This document shows, piece after piece, positions 1 to 11,005 of a stretch of 64,000 bases of DNA (position 1 is its first letter; each line of letters opens with the position of its first letter). The notes under the pieces are model-generated. The model was given only the letters and a program-made list of their open reading frames with translations, ran no database searches and was not told the origin of the DNA. Where the stretch lies: the NCBI GenBank assembly GCA_050084985.1, contig JBITNC010000001.1:155062001-155126000 (forward strand), given 5' to 3'. The translations under genes and the position numbers were made by a program. The DNA comes from Nageia nagi (taxonomy: Eukaryota > Pinophyta).

Positions 1-60
1 TGTTTAAAATCATTTGTGTCATTTTGTTAAACCCATTCCTTTTGAGAATATCATTATCGC

Positions 61-319
61 TGAACATTATTAAGATTTACTTTTCTTTGGAAAGGATAAG
101 AATGATTATTTATTGTTCCCCTAACCAAGGTAAAGTTAATGTTCATATGCATCCATAAGTCACTAGTTTGTCATGTCAAGCCATTTTTACTATTACCTTT
201 GAACATTATTAAAATTTGCTTTTCTTTGGAAAGGATAAGAATGATTATTTATTGTTCCCCTAACCAAGATAAAGTTAATGTTCATATGCATCCATAAGTC
301 ACTAGTTTATCATGTCAAG
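61..319. repeat. two-copy tandem repeat, 139-bp period
   Basis: Two 120-bp copies (61-180 and 200-319) begin with tgaacattattaa and end with catgtcaag. They differ at only a few positions and are separated by 19 bp of unrelated sequence, giving a 139-bp period. No coding potential is seen. A further copy may lie left of the window. Confidence 0.9.
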
Positions 320-899
320 AGGTTTATTGTAAAATTGCCAGGTGTGGAAAATGATGCATCTAATTCCGCAAAATATAATAAAAATATGTCCTTAAATAAC
401 TTAACTTATGTAAACAACTATGTTATTCCACGTTATCAATAACTTAAATTAACTTAACTTATTAAAATTATAAATTAGATCTATTATTTATAGCAACTAT
501 AATTGTACTTATTACTAAATTAATTTTGAGATTAGTAACATCATCAAACTAATTTGTTGATATATGTTATATATTTTATCATTATTTAAAAAATTATAAA
601 AAGTATCCTCAAAATTATACATCATACATTCCACAATTATATCTATGCATCATACATTTTGAAAATTACATCTATCATTAACATCTATTCATCATCAAGT
701 AATTAAAAGACAATTATGTTATTATAATCTACATAACATCACATCATACCTATTTTATCATAAATTTATATAGAATGAAAGCTCATGCATCAAGAATCAT
801 ACAAGTAGCATAAATATCAAAGATCTATCTATCTATATATACATCATAATAGTCCATCAAAAGGTCATCATAACATCATGAATCATAAAATAAAACTAC
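320..899. other. AT-rich spacer with catcata-type simple motifs
   Basis: This stretch is AT-rich with repeated catcatacatt/atctat motifs, mostly between 600 and 900. No reading frame or RNA gene is recognised. It lies just downstream of the 3' end of the minus-strand plant mobile domain pseudogene. Confidence 0.5.
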
Positions 900-3362
900 A
901 AGGGTCCAATAACCTCATAAGCACATAGAAAAGTAACATCATGAAAAAGGGTATCCTCAAAGACTACCCCAACCACTACCTTGTCCACTAGGACTACTCA
1001 GTTGCCTCCATTGTCTACTAATCTCTCCGGTACCCTGACCTGGAGGAGTAGTGCCTACAGATCTTGTAGGACTACCTAGACACTGAGCTCCCCGTAACTT
1101 AGATGAACCAATAGCACCTAAGGGAGATGCCCAGGGTGTACCACTCTTGCTAGGAAAACCTCATTGCCTCTAAGTCTTGCCTAAAGATCCAACTGTGCCC
1201 TATGTGCTGCTACCTATCTACTATGCTGAGATATCTATAGGCATATAACTAGCTGGAGGTATAGGATAGTGAGCCCCAGGAGTAAAAGTTGGAACACCTA
1301 TCAACCATGTCTATACCAAACCATTATAAAAATCTTATTACTGACAAATGCCATAAATGAAAACTAAAGAACCACTCCCAAAAGTAGATGATGCTCCTAA
1401 ATGATGAGCCTGAGCTCCATGTAAAGAAGAATGAGCCTCATCTCTCTCCTATCTATATCTATCTTGCTCAACCCTATACTTGTACATGCATGAGTTGGCC
1501 TATGCTAACTGGTATCTCAACTCATAAATATCTCCTAGCAAAGTATCAATGCTAGGAACCTATGTAGCAGGAGCCTCCTCAACTCTGCATGCAACCTCTG
1601 GTATAGCTCCCTCCTCACCTACACCCATAGCCTCCTTCTCAGGAGCTAACTCCTCAGGAGCATCTACCATAACCTCCTCATTAGTAGTCTCCTCTCTTGC
1701 AACCTCCACTCCTGTAGGTTCCTTACCTACCTCTCCCTCTCCTGCTACTGCACCCAACTCCTCAACAACATCGACATGCTGATGAATGCATCGACCCTCT
1801 AATCTACCCTCTAGGCCATCATCTCCCTCCTCCCACCAAGCCCTGAATACCTTAGACACCCCGATGTCATCCTCCTCAATATCACCCTCTAATGATCCCT
1901 CCTCTTGAGTAGGATCAGGCTCTGCATAAACCAATGACTTTACACCATCTGCTAAGATAGTGCCCTCATGATGATATGGCATTGATGGTGCAAGCACATC
2001 TTGAACTAAGCTGAACTGATGGTGCACTCTCTCAAAATGAAAATACTCCAAAAAATTTACTTAATGACCACTTAAAACATGTGGCTACCAAATACCAGTA
2101 AGCTCAGCTACAAGCTCTCCCCAAATGGGATACAAGCGATAAGGTCTGAATCTCACTTGATCTAGAATCAAGTGACTAATTAGATGGCGATAATAACTCA
2201 CATCTCGATGAAATCCATCTGATGGGTGAATATAAAAATCATCATGCCATTTGACTATGCTAACCTCGTAATCCAAGTGGCTACCAAACCCAAGCATAGA
2301 CAATCCTGGAGGATGAGCCATAGCTATATGCTCATAAGCCCACGCCTATAAGGTGATAGTAACAGATAAAGAGGCCCTATACCCCTGAGAATAAAAGAAT
2401 AACTCTCTGTAAATCTAAGATAATAGTGTAGGTGCCCAAGCATACACTATACCATGTTGTATCATATCTGTAATAATGGGCAATAATGACCATGAAAACC
2501 TCCCACTACTAGTATCAAGGAGAGCATAACACTGTACTAAACCCATCAAGTATGAAAAATGGATCGCCCCCTGTTGATCCTCCATCCAATACTGGTAGTA
2601 TCAGATGCCACTTGAGATAATATCAGAAACAATAGTATCAACTTGAGTGACCCCATATAAATAAGAAATAGCAGGTAAAGCTCCTATTCTATCCACCACA
2701 GGCAAAATCCTCTATCCATGAATGGGGAGTCTATACAATCTATGTATATCCTCCACTGTGATAGTCATCTCCCTCGTTGGAAGATGAAAAGTACATGTCA
2801 CTGCATCCCATCTATCTAACAATGTAGCTAATAAAGGATACTCCCAATGAATGTGACCCATGTGTGGGCCCACTCCAAAACCAATTGACCTAAAAAAAGT
2901 GTGATTGGCTAGACCTAGAAAATCTCTACCCTCCTGTAGAATCAAAGGATATCTACCTCAAGGCTCAAAGACATCTCGAACCTGTGTAATGTTAAAAAGT
3001 TTAGCTCAAAAAAAAGTGGTGTTTCATACTAAAACATCGATGTTTCTAATTTGTAACATTCAGTCGTCGATGTTCGCATTCCAAATGCTAGCAATTCTAT
3101 CATTCATTCGGCCTAGGTTGGTGACTGCGACTGAATTAAAATTTTTTTTTACAAAAAATAGAAATAAAAGCCTAATCTACAAATTTTATCTGATAGAAAT
3201 AATCAAAATAACTTCTAAATGTAATTCATAGTTTCAATTTTGAAATTAAATGGTTAAATTACAAATTATAAACAAAAAATAAAAAATAATAAAGTTATTT
3301 CAAAACCCTACCTCTTCTCAGATAGGTCGAGAACGTCCAGTGGAGCGTCTACGTGGAGGCAT
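900..3362 (-). pseudogene. plant mobile domain (PMD, aminotransferase-like) pseudogene
   Basis: The plant mobile domain occurs in plant transposons and in host MAIN/MAIL1-like nuclear proteins. The minus-strand product starts at 3362 with MPPRRRSTGRSRP, then meets a TGA. A plausible intron follows (donor GAG|GTAGGG at 3311, acceptor tacacag at 2982). Exon 2 carries the PMD core: DRWDAVTCTFHLP and EMTITVEDIHRLYRLPIHG (about 2712-2830), then YAWAPTLLS...IYRELFF and AWAYEHIAM (about 2300-2450). An acidic stretch rich in Glu, Val and Ala follows (1560-2051), then a Gly/Ser/Gln-rich tail (about 950-1300). Family glutamines are replaced by TAG in the IYREL and AWAYEH regions, and there are frameshifts, so it is a pseudogene. 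I cannot tell a captured transposon gene from a host MAIN-like gene. Confidence 0.85.
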
Positions 3363-4901
3363 GGTGATTGTAACAAATATCAATGGCTAGAAATCAATGA
3401 AATTGCAATGGAAACTAGTTTTGGCTAACAATGAGAGTGACAACTAGAAAAGAAATGAATAAGAAAAAGTTAAAACTTTTTGTTTTACTTACATTTGATG
3501 GAGAAACGTTGAAGACTGGAGGACAAATGCTAGTGATCGCCACTAAACACTGGTGATTGGAAGTAAAATGCCACATTTGGGAATAGCCATGAGAATATTA
3601 AAAATTTCTCAAAATAACCATAAATTGGTCAAGAAAATTAAAAAAATGATAAAATGTGATGTATCATTGTTACAAGAGATCATCTTGAAACCCCGTTGTC
3701 GGGACAAAGGATAACACCATCAAAACTCATATACTAAAGAAAACTTATACGGTACATGTGTGCTTAGACATGCAAAATGACATAATAGAAATGTCATGCA
3801 ACTATCACACAAGCTCAACACATTTTCATACTGAAAATAGTCACTTTTGAAGTATATTCAAATTTGTTTTCAAAACTACATCAAATGTTAAAAGAAAACA
3901 CATTTTATCATAATTTTATAAATCAAAATTTTGATTCATCTAAGAAATTGAGTCAAAAACTTATATCATAAAAAAGCAACAATAAACAATCAAGCGATAA
4001 ATCTTTTCATTCTATATTTTTGAAATCATCAACTGCATTTTTCGATTGATAATTCAAAAAGGGGCAAAATGTAGACACCTAAAAATGTACCTTTTTAACT
4101 AGTAAACATTGAAATAATCATAACTCTTTGAGACAATATAAAATATGTTTAAAAACTATATTATTGGATAGCTCTCATCAAGTACATACAAAATGAGTGG
4201 TCACATGACCCTTTTTCAGTAAAAATTGGCTATTTGGCGGTCACTTTAATATTGTTATAAAAATTGAAAACCAGTCACCAGCGACCCAAAATAATCGCTG
4301 GTGTTTTAGGATGATCATCGGCATCCGTCTAGCAATCACCGGTGACTCTGTAACAGCCGAACATAAATCAAAAATAATAAAAGAAAGTTGTAACATCTCA
4401 TTCTTCCAATATGATGTGGATAGAGGGGGTTAGCTACGACCTATGGTGGCTTTTCACTTCCCCTTACCAGCCTTAGAAAATCTCACGCAAAATCTATAAA
4501 TACAACCCAAAATAAAGCAATAGGGACCCATTTTTTGAAGTAGGGTAACACTGCCAAAATCTTGTGAGCTCATACCTTTTATTATTTTATGCTAGCTTCA
4601 ATTTAATACATGTCATACATAGATGCTTTGATGTTATTGTCTTTTGTATGTGTGTAGGATTTACAAGTTGTCCATATCAAGAAGAGAAGCAAGCAAATAA
4701 AAAACAATGAAGATCTAATACCCTCATTTTGGCAAATGGCATTTGTAAAAGTTCCTTCCAAGGGCAAATTGTAGTTTGAGTTGAAAATCAATATCAATTT
4801 ACAATTACAACATTTCTACCTATTTTACATAATTTGAGGTTCAATGAAAATCTAAGAATAATTGTATTTTATGTTATTCTACATTCCAGCTCTATTTTCA
4901 C
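3363..4901. other. upstream region of the PMD pseudogene; no gene seen
   Basis: This region would hold the promoter and 5' leader of the minus-strand PMD pseudogene. A minus-strand aaatGTAAGT donor-like site lies near 3490-3497. Around 3520-3560 and 4230-4350 it keeps more CpG than its neighbours. It contains a perfect 9-bp hairpin, caccagcga/tcgctggtg (4276-4284 and 4295-4303). Short reading frames here match nothing I recognise. Confidence 0.4.
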
Positions 4902-5285
4902 TGTAACAAGTATTAGTTATTTTGATTGAATTGTTAACCTATATTGTAAACCATAATATTGTGATTATAAAGGTGGGGCTTGGTTTTGCATTACTATTAG
5001 GGTTAGGGTTAGTATATTATAAATAAGTAGAAGTGTGTGGAGAAATCGATCATAAAAATTATTTCTCACTTTTGGAGTTATAAGGAGGTAGCCCTATTGA
5101 AGTGACCTATGATTCTATTACTATTTAGTAAAATCCTATCCTTATCACTTATTGTTGCTATTTCATGTTCTATTATCAATGCATGCTCTATTATTTTCAT
5201 TAGATTAGTTGTCATTTTCATGTTCAAATCAATATTCATTTACATTTCTATAATATTTTCCTTTCATATTTGTAGCATCATATCA
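4902..5285 (+). repeat. 5' LTR of chromovirus
   Basis: It begins TGTAACAAG and ends CATATCA just before the primer site. It contains attagggttagggtt, two telomere-like hexamers in a row, followed by ttataaataagtag, a likely TATA region. The 3' partner is at 10425-10805. Confidence 0.88.
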
Positions 5286-5287
5286 TC

Positions 5288-5299
5288 TAGTATCAGAGC
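5288..5299 (+). promoter_or_regulatory. tRNA-iMet primer-binding site (degenerate)
   Basis: TAGTATCAGAGC differs by one base from the usual plant LTR-element primer site TGGTATCAGAGC, complementary to the 3' end of initiator-Met tRNA. It lies two bases after the LTR end, which fixes the element's orientation. Confidence 0.85.
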
Positions 5300-6379
5300 T
5301 CTTTTCAAAGCCATTCTACTATAGTAAATGTTTTTTTAGAGGTATAAGCTAGAAACCCTATACTAGAGGTTTTAAAATATCCAAGAGGATCTATCATTTT
5401 TGGATAAGCACACTTTCCCATAAAGCTATGTGTGAAGTGAGGTGCAAAAAACTCTGCACTAATACCCAAGCCTTAGACATAACCCTATATGGAATCAAAC
5501 TTCATGTACCAAAAGGTATTTCAGAGACTATCTAGGCTATAAATGAAAACTAGGTAGGAAGTTGTGTTGGTCAACTATAAACTATAGTGCACTAGCAAGT
5601 GCCATTAAAAAGTTATTTATCATACAAGCCATTTCTATAGCCTCTTTCCTTGCAAAATTTGGATAGGAGAGGTGTTTAAACAAGCCTATAGAGTAGATAA
5701 TCCTTACCTTAGAATCATTATTTCACACTAAAAACCTTGAATTGAGAGGTAAAATGTATGACTTATAGTTTTTTAGTGTCACCCAAAATAGTAGTTTAAA
5801 GGTAGCAAAACCTTTAGAGATAAATAACTAAAAATCTATATTATTTTAGCATTTGTTAACAAAAGCAAATAGACCCAAAAATGTAAAAAAAGAGTTCAAG
5901 AGTTCAAAAATCATCATCAAACTACCTAGCCCATTGCAATCATCTTTTCAAGCTAATCATTTTGGTATATTACACCCATACATTATTTTAGAAACTTTTT
6001 AAAAATAATAGTTTCTAAAAATAGTAGTTTCTAGAAATAATAGTTTCAAAAATAGCAATTTCAAAAAATAGCACCTGAGAGAAGATCCTAGACAATAGTA
6101 CAAGTTGATCTTACTATGATGATATTTTAGACTATGATCCAAAAAATGGTAGATACTCTTACTAGCACATTCAAGGCTGAAATCTAACAACTACAGATCC
6201 AAATACAAATCATTGATAGTAAGTGTGATAGTGTCCAACTATGTATCAATCATATCAATAATGCATCCAGTTCACAACACTTAGGGTAGTCAAGAAATCC
6301 ATAAGGGTATCATCATAACTTTTAGGGCCAGTAAGGTGATTTCATTCTTCCCTACACAACCAAATTGGATTTCTATTTA

Positions 6380-6965
6380 TTTGATGGAGATGATCCCACT
6401 AGCTAGATTTATAAGTCCAGATAATATTTTACATTGAACCAAATTCCAAAAGATTTGAAAGTGCACATGGAAACTTTTTGTTTGGACCATGAGGCTTACC
6501 AATGGCACCAGTGGTACTCAAAAATTCATCCTAATCCTTCATGGGATGAATTTACTCAACAATTATTGATCCATTATGGTCCTAGTGACTATGAAGATTT
6601 CATAGGGGCATTGACCAAGTTATGTTAAACCAAAATAGTCAAAGAAAACCGAAATTAGTTTGAGAAACTAGCAAATCACACAGAGGGGTTGGATGATGTT
6701 TTTTTCATAAGTTGTTTTATTAGTGGATTAAAGAAAGAAATTAAACTAGAGGTCAAAATGTTTAATCCCAAAACTATGATGGATCCTATTGCTTTGGCAA
6801 AGCTTGTTGAAGATAAGGCCAGTGTTCATCAATGAAATGTAAGGCCCCCATTCACAAAGATACATAATAATTCCCATTTCTCCAATATCACAAGTGCCCC
6901 ACCACCAAATAACACAATGAAAACTAAGAAGTTGACATGGGAGGAAATGGAAGAGCATTAAAATA
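6380..6965 (+). pseudogene. chromovirus gag (capsid) remnant
   Basis: The longest open part (6434-6628) reads EAYQWHQWYSKIHPNPSWDE and then HYGPSDYEDFIGALTKL. This is the capsid signature of chromoviral gag, in which the usual form is a Trp-containing segment followed by FGPS.(F/Y)ED...L.KL. The frame continues with stops through a segment ending near 6830 that matches the EIRL/AIGLA part of such gags. Structural role: particle assembly and RNA packaging. Inactive. Confidence 0.82.
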
Positions 6966-7480
6966 AGGGTTTGTGCTATAATTATGATGACAAATTTTTT
7001 CATGGTCATTGTTGTACTCAACAAAAGTTATATTTTCTAGATGCTGATGCTCTTAGTGAAGAGGAATATGAGAGTGCACCCAAAGAGGATACAGAGGAAA
7101 TTCTAGATGAGGAGTCCCCAATTATCTCTTACTATACATTGTCAAAAATTACTACCCCACAAACTATGAAGGTCAAAGGGTTTTTTAAAAAGTGTACTCT
7201 CATTATGTTGTTGGATTTGGGAAGTACTCATAATTTCATTGATCCACGAGTGGCTAAGGCTATTGACTATTACATCCACCCTATAAATAATTTTGAGGTT
7301 ATGGTTGGTAATGGAGGAAAAATAGCATGTAAAGGCACATGTCCAAATGTCAAACTAAGCATGGGCCACTATACTTTGAAGAGCAACATGTATGCTTTAC
7401 CACTTGGGGGATGTGATATAGTTTTAGGGGTGCAATGGTTGAGGACTTTAGGCACTATGCAATGGAATTTTGTAGAGATA
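6965..7480 (+). pseudogene. gag zinc knuckle and aspartic protease remnant
   Basis: A knuckle-like start, GLCYNYDDKFFHGHCC, has its second cysteine changed to tyrosine. An acidic linker follows, then a retropepsin core LLDLGSTHNFID, where the active site DSG reads DLG. The downstream flap and ILG-type strand reads GGCDIVLGVQWLRTLG. The open frame runs 6971-7483. The loss at the protease active site and stops on both sides show inactivity. Confidence 0.85.
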
Positions 7481-7784
7481 TGAATGACCTTAAATATAGC
7501 TTAAAAAGAGCATACTCTTAGGGGATTATAAGTTATAATTTCACAAATTGTGAGCTCCCATCACATAGAAAAGATCCTATGAAAAACTAGGAAGGGAATG
7601 CTAGCATAGTTATCCTCTTTAGCAATCATCAAATCTGAAGTCACAAAGCCTAACGACCTAAAGTCCATCTTAAGTAAGCATGTATATGACTTTGAGGAAC
7701 CAATGGGCTTACCACCCTAGCAATCTCATGATCATGCAATCTAGTTGGTGCTAAGAAGTTAACCACGAAACATTCATCCTTATC

Positions 7785-8570
7785 GATGTTTACAAGAAAA
7801 TGAAATTGAAAAAGTGGTTCAAGAATTGTTGGATGCAAGAGTAATCTAACCTAGCATAAGCCCATATTATTCTATAATTATATTGGTTCATAAAAAAGAT
7901 GGCTCATAGTGTATATGTGTGGATTTTAGGGCCCTTAACAAAATTACCATCAAGGACAAATTTTTGATACTAGTCATTGATGAATTATTGGATGAAATAC
8001 ATGGGGCAAGATATTTCTTCAAGTTGGACCTATGATCTAGGTATCACCATATCTACCTCAAGGAGGAAGATATACCAAAACCTACATTTCACACTCATGA
8101 GGGCCATTATGAGTTCTTGGTCATGCCTTTTGGACTCACAAATGCTCCATCCACATTTCAAAGTTTAATGAATTAGGTGTTTCATCTATTCCTCAGGAAG
8201 TTCATTTTAGTTTTCTTTGATGATATCTTGATCTACAATAAGACATGGTAGGAACACATGGCACATGTTGACCAAACCTTACAAATTTTGAGGGAACATC
8301 AACTATATGCAAAAAAATTCAAATGTTTATTTTACAAGAGGGAAATTGACTACTTAGGCCATATTATATCTAAAGAGGGCGTTAAGGTGGATCCACATAA
8401 GATTAATAACATGAAAAATTGGTTTGTTCCTACATCTTTGAAAAGTCTCCAAGGATTATTGAGGTTGATAGGCTATTATAGGAAATTTATGAAAGACTAT
8501 GGTAAGATTGTAGCACCTATAATAATGTTGTTAAAAAAAAAATGCATTCCAATGATCCCCTCAAGCTAAG
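7785..8570 (+). pseudogene. reverse transcriptase remnant
   Basis: Family blocks appear in order across frames: [51 protein letters not shown] and the catalytic strand VFFDDILIYN. Then come HVDQTLQILREHQLYAKKFK and YLGHIISKEGVKVDPHK (open frame 8258-8569). The YxDD pair of aspartates is kept as FFDD, but several TAG/TGA codons and shifts break the frame. Confidence 0.9.
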
Positions 8571-8614
8571 GCAGCTTTCCTTAAGTTCAAGGTTGCAATG
8601 TGTACCACCCCAAT

Positions 8615-9000
8615 ATTAGCAATGCCATATTTTTCTAAAACCTTTTTAACAGAAATTGATGCTTATGAAGGAGGAATCGAGGTATTATTGATGTAGGAGA
8701 GGCATCCTTTGGTATTCACTAATAGAGCACTCTTTGGTAAAAATTTAGGTAAATCCACCTATGGAAAAGAAATGCTTACCATCATTCATGCAGTTCAACA
8801 CTAGAGACCATATCTCATTAGTTGCCATTTCATCATCCTCATAGATCATCATAGTTTGAAATTTTTTATTAAACAATGTATTTCTATGCTTGAGCAATAA
8901 AATGACCAAACTACTAGGGTATGATTATGAGATAGTATACTGTAAAGGTAAAAAGAATGTGGTTATTGATGCTTTATTTAGAAAATTTGAAGATTAGGTA
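8615..9000 (+). pseudogene. RNase H remnant
   Basis: The first catalytic block reads TEIDAYEGGIEVLLM, where families have TDAS...GAVL. A YGKEMLTIIHAVQH segment follows, then LIDHHSLKFFI and KGKKNVVIDALF near the domain end. Multiple TAG codons interrupt it. Confidence 0.82.
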
Positions 9001-9194
9001 GCACTACAAGATCTTTCATCTCCTATTCCTTAATGGTTGGATAAGGTTAAATAGGAGTGGGTAGAGGATAGCTCAATCCAAGAATTGTTAAAACAAATCA
9101 CTCAAGATCCCATAAGTAAACCATACCACACATGGCATGATGGTATTTTGAGATTCAAAGGTCAAATTTTGTTACCATCTCCTTCAAAATGTAA

Positions 9195-10010
9195 ATAAAA
9201 AATACTTTCAAAATTGCATTCCACACCTGCATTGGGACATGAGAGATTTCTAAAAACTTATAAACGGGTGGCACAGTTGTTCTATTGCATAGGTATGAAA
9301 TTAGATATCAAGCAATTTATGGTAGCTTGTGATGTGTGTCAATGATAAAAGGGTGAGATAGTGGGTACTCCAAGACTCCTTCAGCCTCTTCCCAAACCTA
9401 ATCATACATGGATCAATATCTTAATGGATTTCATTAAAGGCCTTCCTAAATCCAATGGTAAATCAGTTATTCTAGTGTAGTTGGTCGGTTATCCAAATAT
9501 GCTCATTTTTGTTCATTGGCTCATCCCTATAAGGTAGTGATAGTGGCATAATTATTCCTAAATATAATTTTTAAGCTACACAAGATGCTAGAGATGATTG
9601 TCAGTGATCATGATCTCACTTTTATAAGCCAGTTTTGGTAAGAGCTTTTCAAGATGCAAGGTACCTAACTAAACATGAGATCAACATATCACCTGCAAAT
9701 TGATGGTCAGACTAAAATTATCAATAAATGTTTAAAAACATATTTACTCTATTTTTTTTAGTACAATCTATGTATTGGGTACGATGGCTTCCCTTGGTTG
9801 AGTGGTGGTATAATACATCTTATCATTTTACCAACAAGATGACCCTTTATGAAGTAGTGTATAGTCAAGCTCCACCAATAGTCACCTCATATGTTGTAGG
9901 TACCAATAAGGTTCAAGTAGTTGACTTAGCATTAGTTACTCAGGATGATATTCTTCATTTGCTTAAGGATAACCTTTAGATAGCTCAACACTATATGAAG
10001 TAATAGGCTA
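9195..10010 (+). pseudogene. integrase remnant
   Basis: The N-terminal HHCC zinc region reads LGHERFL and ends VACDVC. The core contains ILMDFIKGLPKSNGKSVI and MIVSDHDLTFISQFW, matching the first and second catalytic aspartate regions. INKCLK follows near 9725. Frame breaks occur after the WINILMDF block. Confidence 0.85.
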
Positions 10011-10089
10011 ATTAGTAACATGTCAAAAGGGAGTTCCAAGTATATGAATTGGTCCCAAAGTTTTATGGTCCCTATAAGGTGTTACAACA

Positions 10090-10360
10090 CATTGGCCCAG
10101 CTACATATAAATTGAATCTTTCTTCTTCTTCCAAGATTCATCCAGTATTTCATGTCTCCTATCTCAAGAAAGTGGTTAGATCAAAGATTTAGGTTTAGAC
10201 ATAATTACTTGAGTTGGTAGAGGATAGATTAATGGTAATATACCTAAGGTAGTTTTGGATCAATGTTCATAATAGCTTCATAACTGCACCATCATAGAAG
10301 TCCTTATGCAGTGGCAAGGCATGGCACCTAAAGATGCAACATGGGAAATATTTCATTAGC
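10090..10360 (+). pseudogene. chromodomain-like integrase tail
   Basis: After a region equivalent to the FHVSYLKK motif (near 10145-10180), a frame reads LHNCTIIEVLMQWQGMAPKD then ATWE. This is the C-terminal chromodomain-like motif of plant chromoviruses, usually LRNR.I.EVLVQWKG...EDATWE. It is thought to guide integration into heterochromatin. TAA and TAG codons precede it. Confidence 0.8.
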
Positions 10361-10424
10361 CATAGCAACAATTTCTACAATTCAAGATTTAAGGAAAAAC
10401 CGATACCATATCTTAACATTTTAG

Positions 10425-10805
10425 TGTTAGTATTAGTTATTTTAATTAAATTGTTAGTCTATATTGTAAACTATAATATTGTGATTGTAAGGGTGGGGCC
10501 CAATTTTGCATTACTATTAGGGTTAGGGTTACTACATTATAAATAGGTGGAAGTGTGTAGAGAAATGGATCGTGAACATTATTTTTCACTTTTGGAGTTG
10601 TAAGGGGGTAGCCCTATCAAAGCAACCTATGATTATGTTACTATTTAGTAAAATCCTATCCTTATATGCTATTATTGCTATTTCATGTTCTATTATCAAT
10701 GCATGCTTTGTTATTTCCATTAGATTAGTTGTCATTTTCATGTTCAAATCAATATTCATTTACATTTTTGAAATATTTACCTTTCATATTGGTAGCATCG
10801 TATCA
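10425..10805 (+). repeat. 3' LTR of chromovirus
   Basis: Begins TGTTAGTATTAG and ends GTATCA. It aligns without net gaps to the 5' LTR from position 10429. The attagggttagggtt motif and ttataaataggtgg are conserved. Confidence 0.88.
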
Positions 10806-10809
10806 TACT

Positions 10810-11005
10810 CAAGGGATCCAAAAAAGAGAAATTAAGATATATTTGTATCTTAAGAGTCAAGTATCAGATAATGATATTTAGGGTACCTAGATAGGAGAAA
10901 TTAAGATATATTTCTAGGTTGAGAAATGAATATTGGATGATGAAATTCAAGGGACTTAGAAAAAAGAAATTGAGATATATTTTAAAGTGAACTACATAGA
11001 TATAT
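10810..11005. repeat. 69-bp tandem repeat, nearly three units
   Basis: Units start near 10810, 10879 and 10948. Each carries gagaaattaagatatattt or a close variant. Spacing is 69 bp both times. The array starts four bases after the chromovirus 3' LTR end. Confidence 0.75.

Larger units (their letters stand above)
4902..10805 (+). mobile_element. Ty3/gypsy chromovirus LTR retrotransposon, complete structure but inactive
   Basis: This is a 5.9-kb element. The LTRs lie at 4902-5285 and 10425-10805. Hand alignment of 377 positions gives about 43 mismatches (near 89% identity), mostly transitions. A degenerate initiator-Met primer-binding site follows the 5' LTR. Internal order is gag, zinc knuckle, protease, RT, RNase H, integrase and chromodomain-like tail, which is the Ty3/gypsy order and not copia. 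All domains carry stops and frameshifts. Flanking 5-mers are ttcac and tactc, so no clean target-site duplication is seen. LTR divergence suggests an old insertion. Confidence 0.93.

Noticed and set aside
1549-1782. Plus-strand frame rich in Ser/Thr/Ala/Pro
   Set aside because: It is the antisense shadow of the acidic segment of the PMD pseudogene on the minus strand.
4980-5020. Interstitial telomere
   Set aside because: Only two hexamers, and both copies lie inside LTRs.
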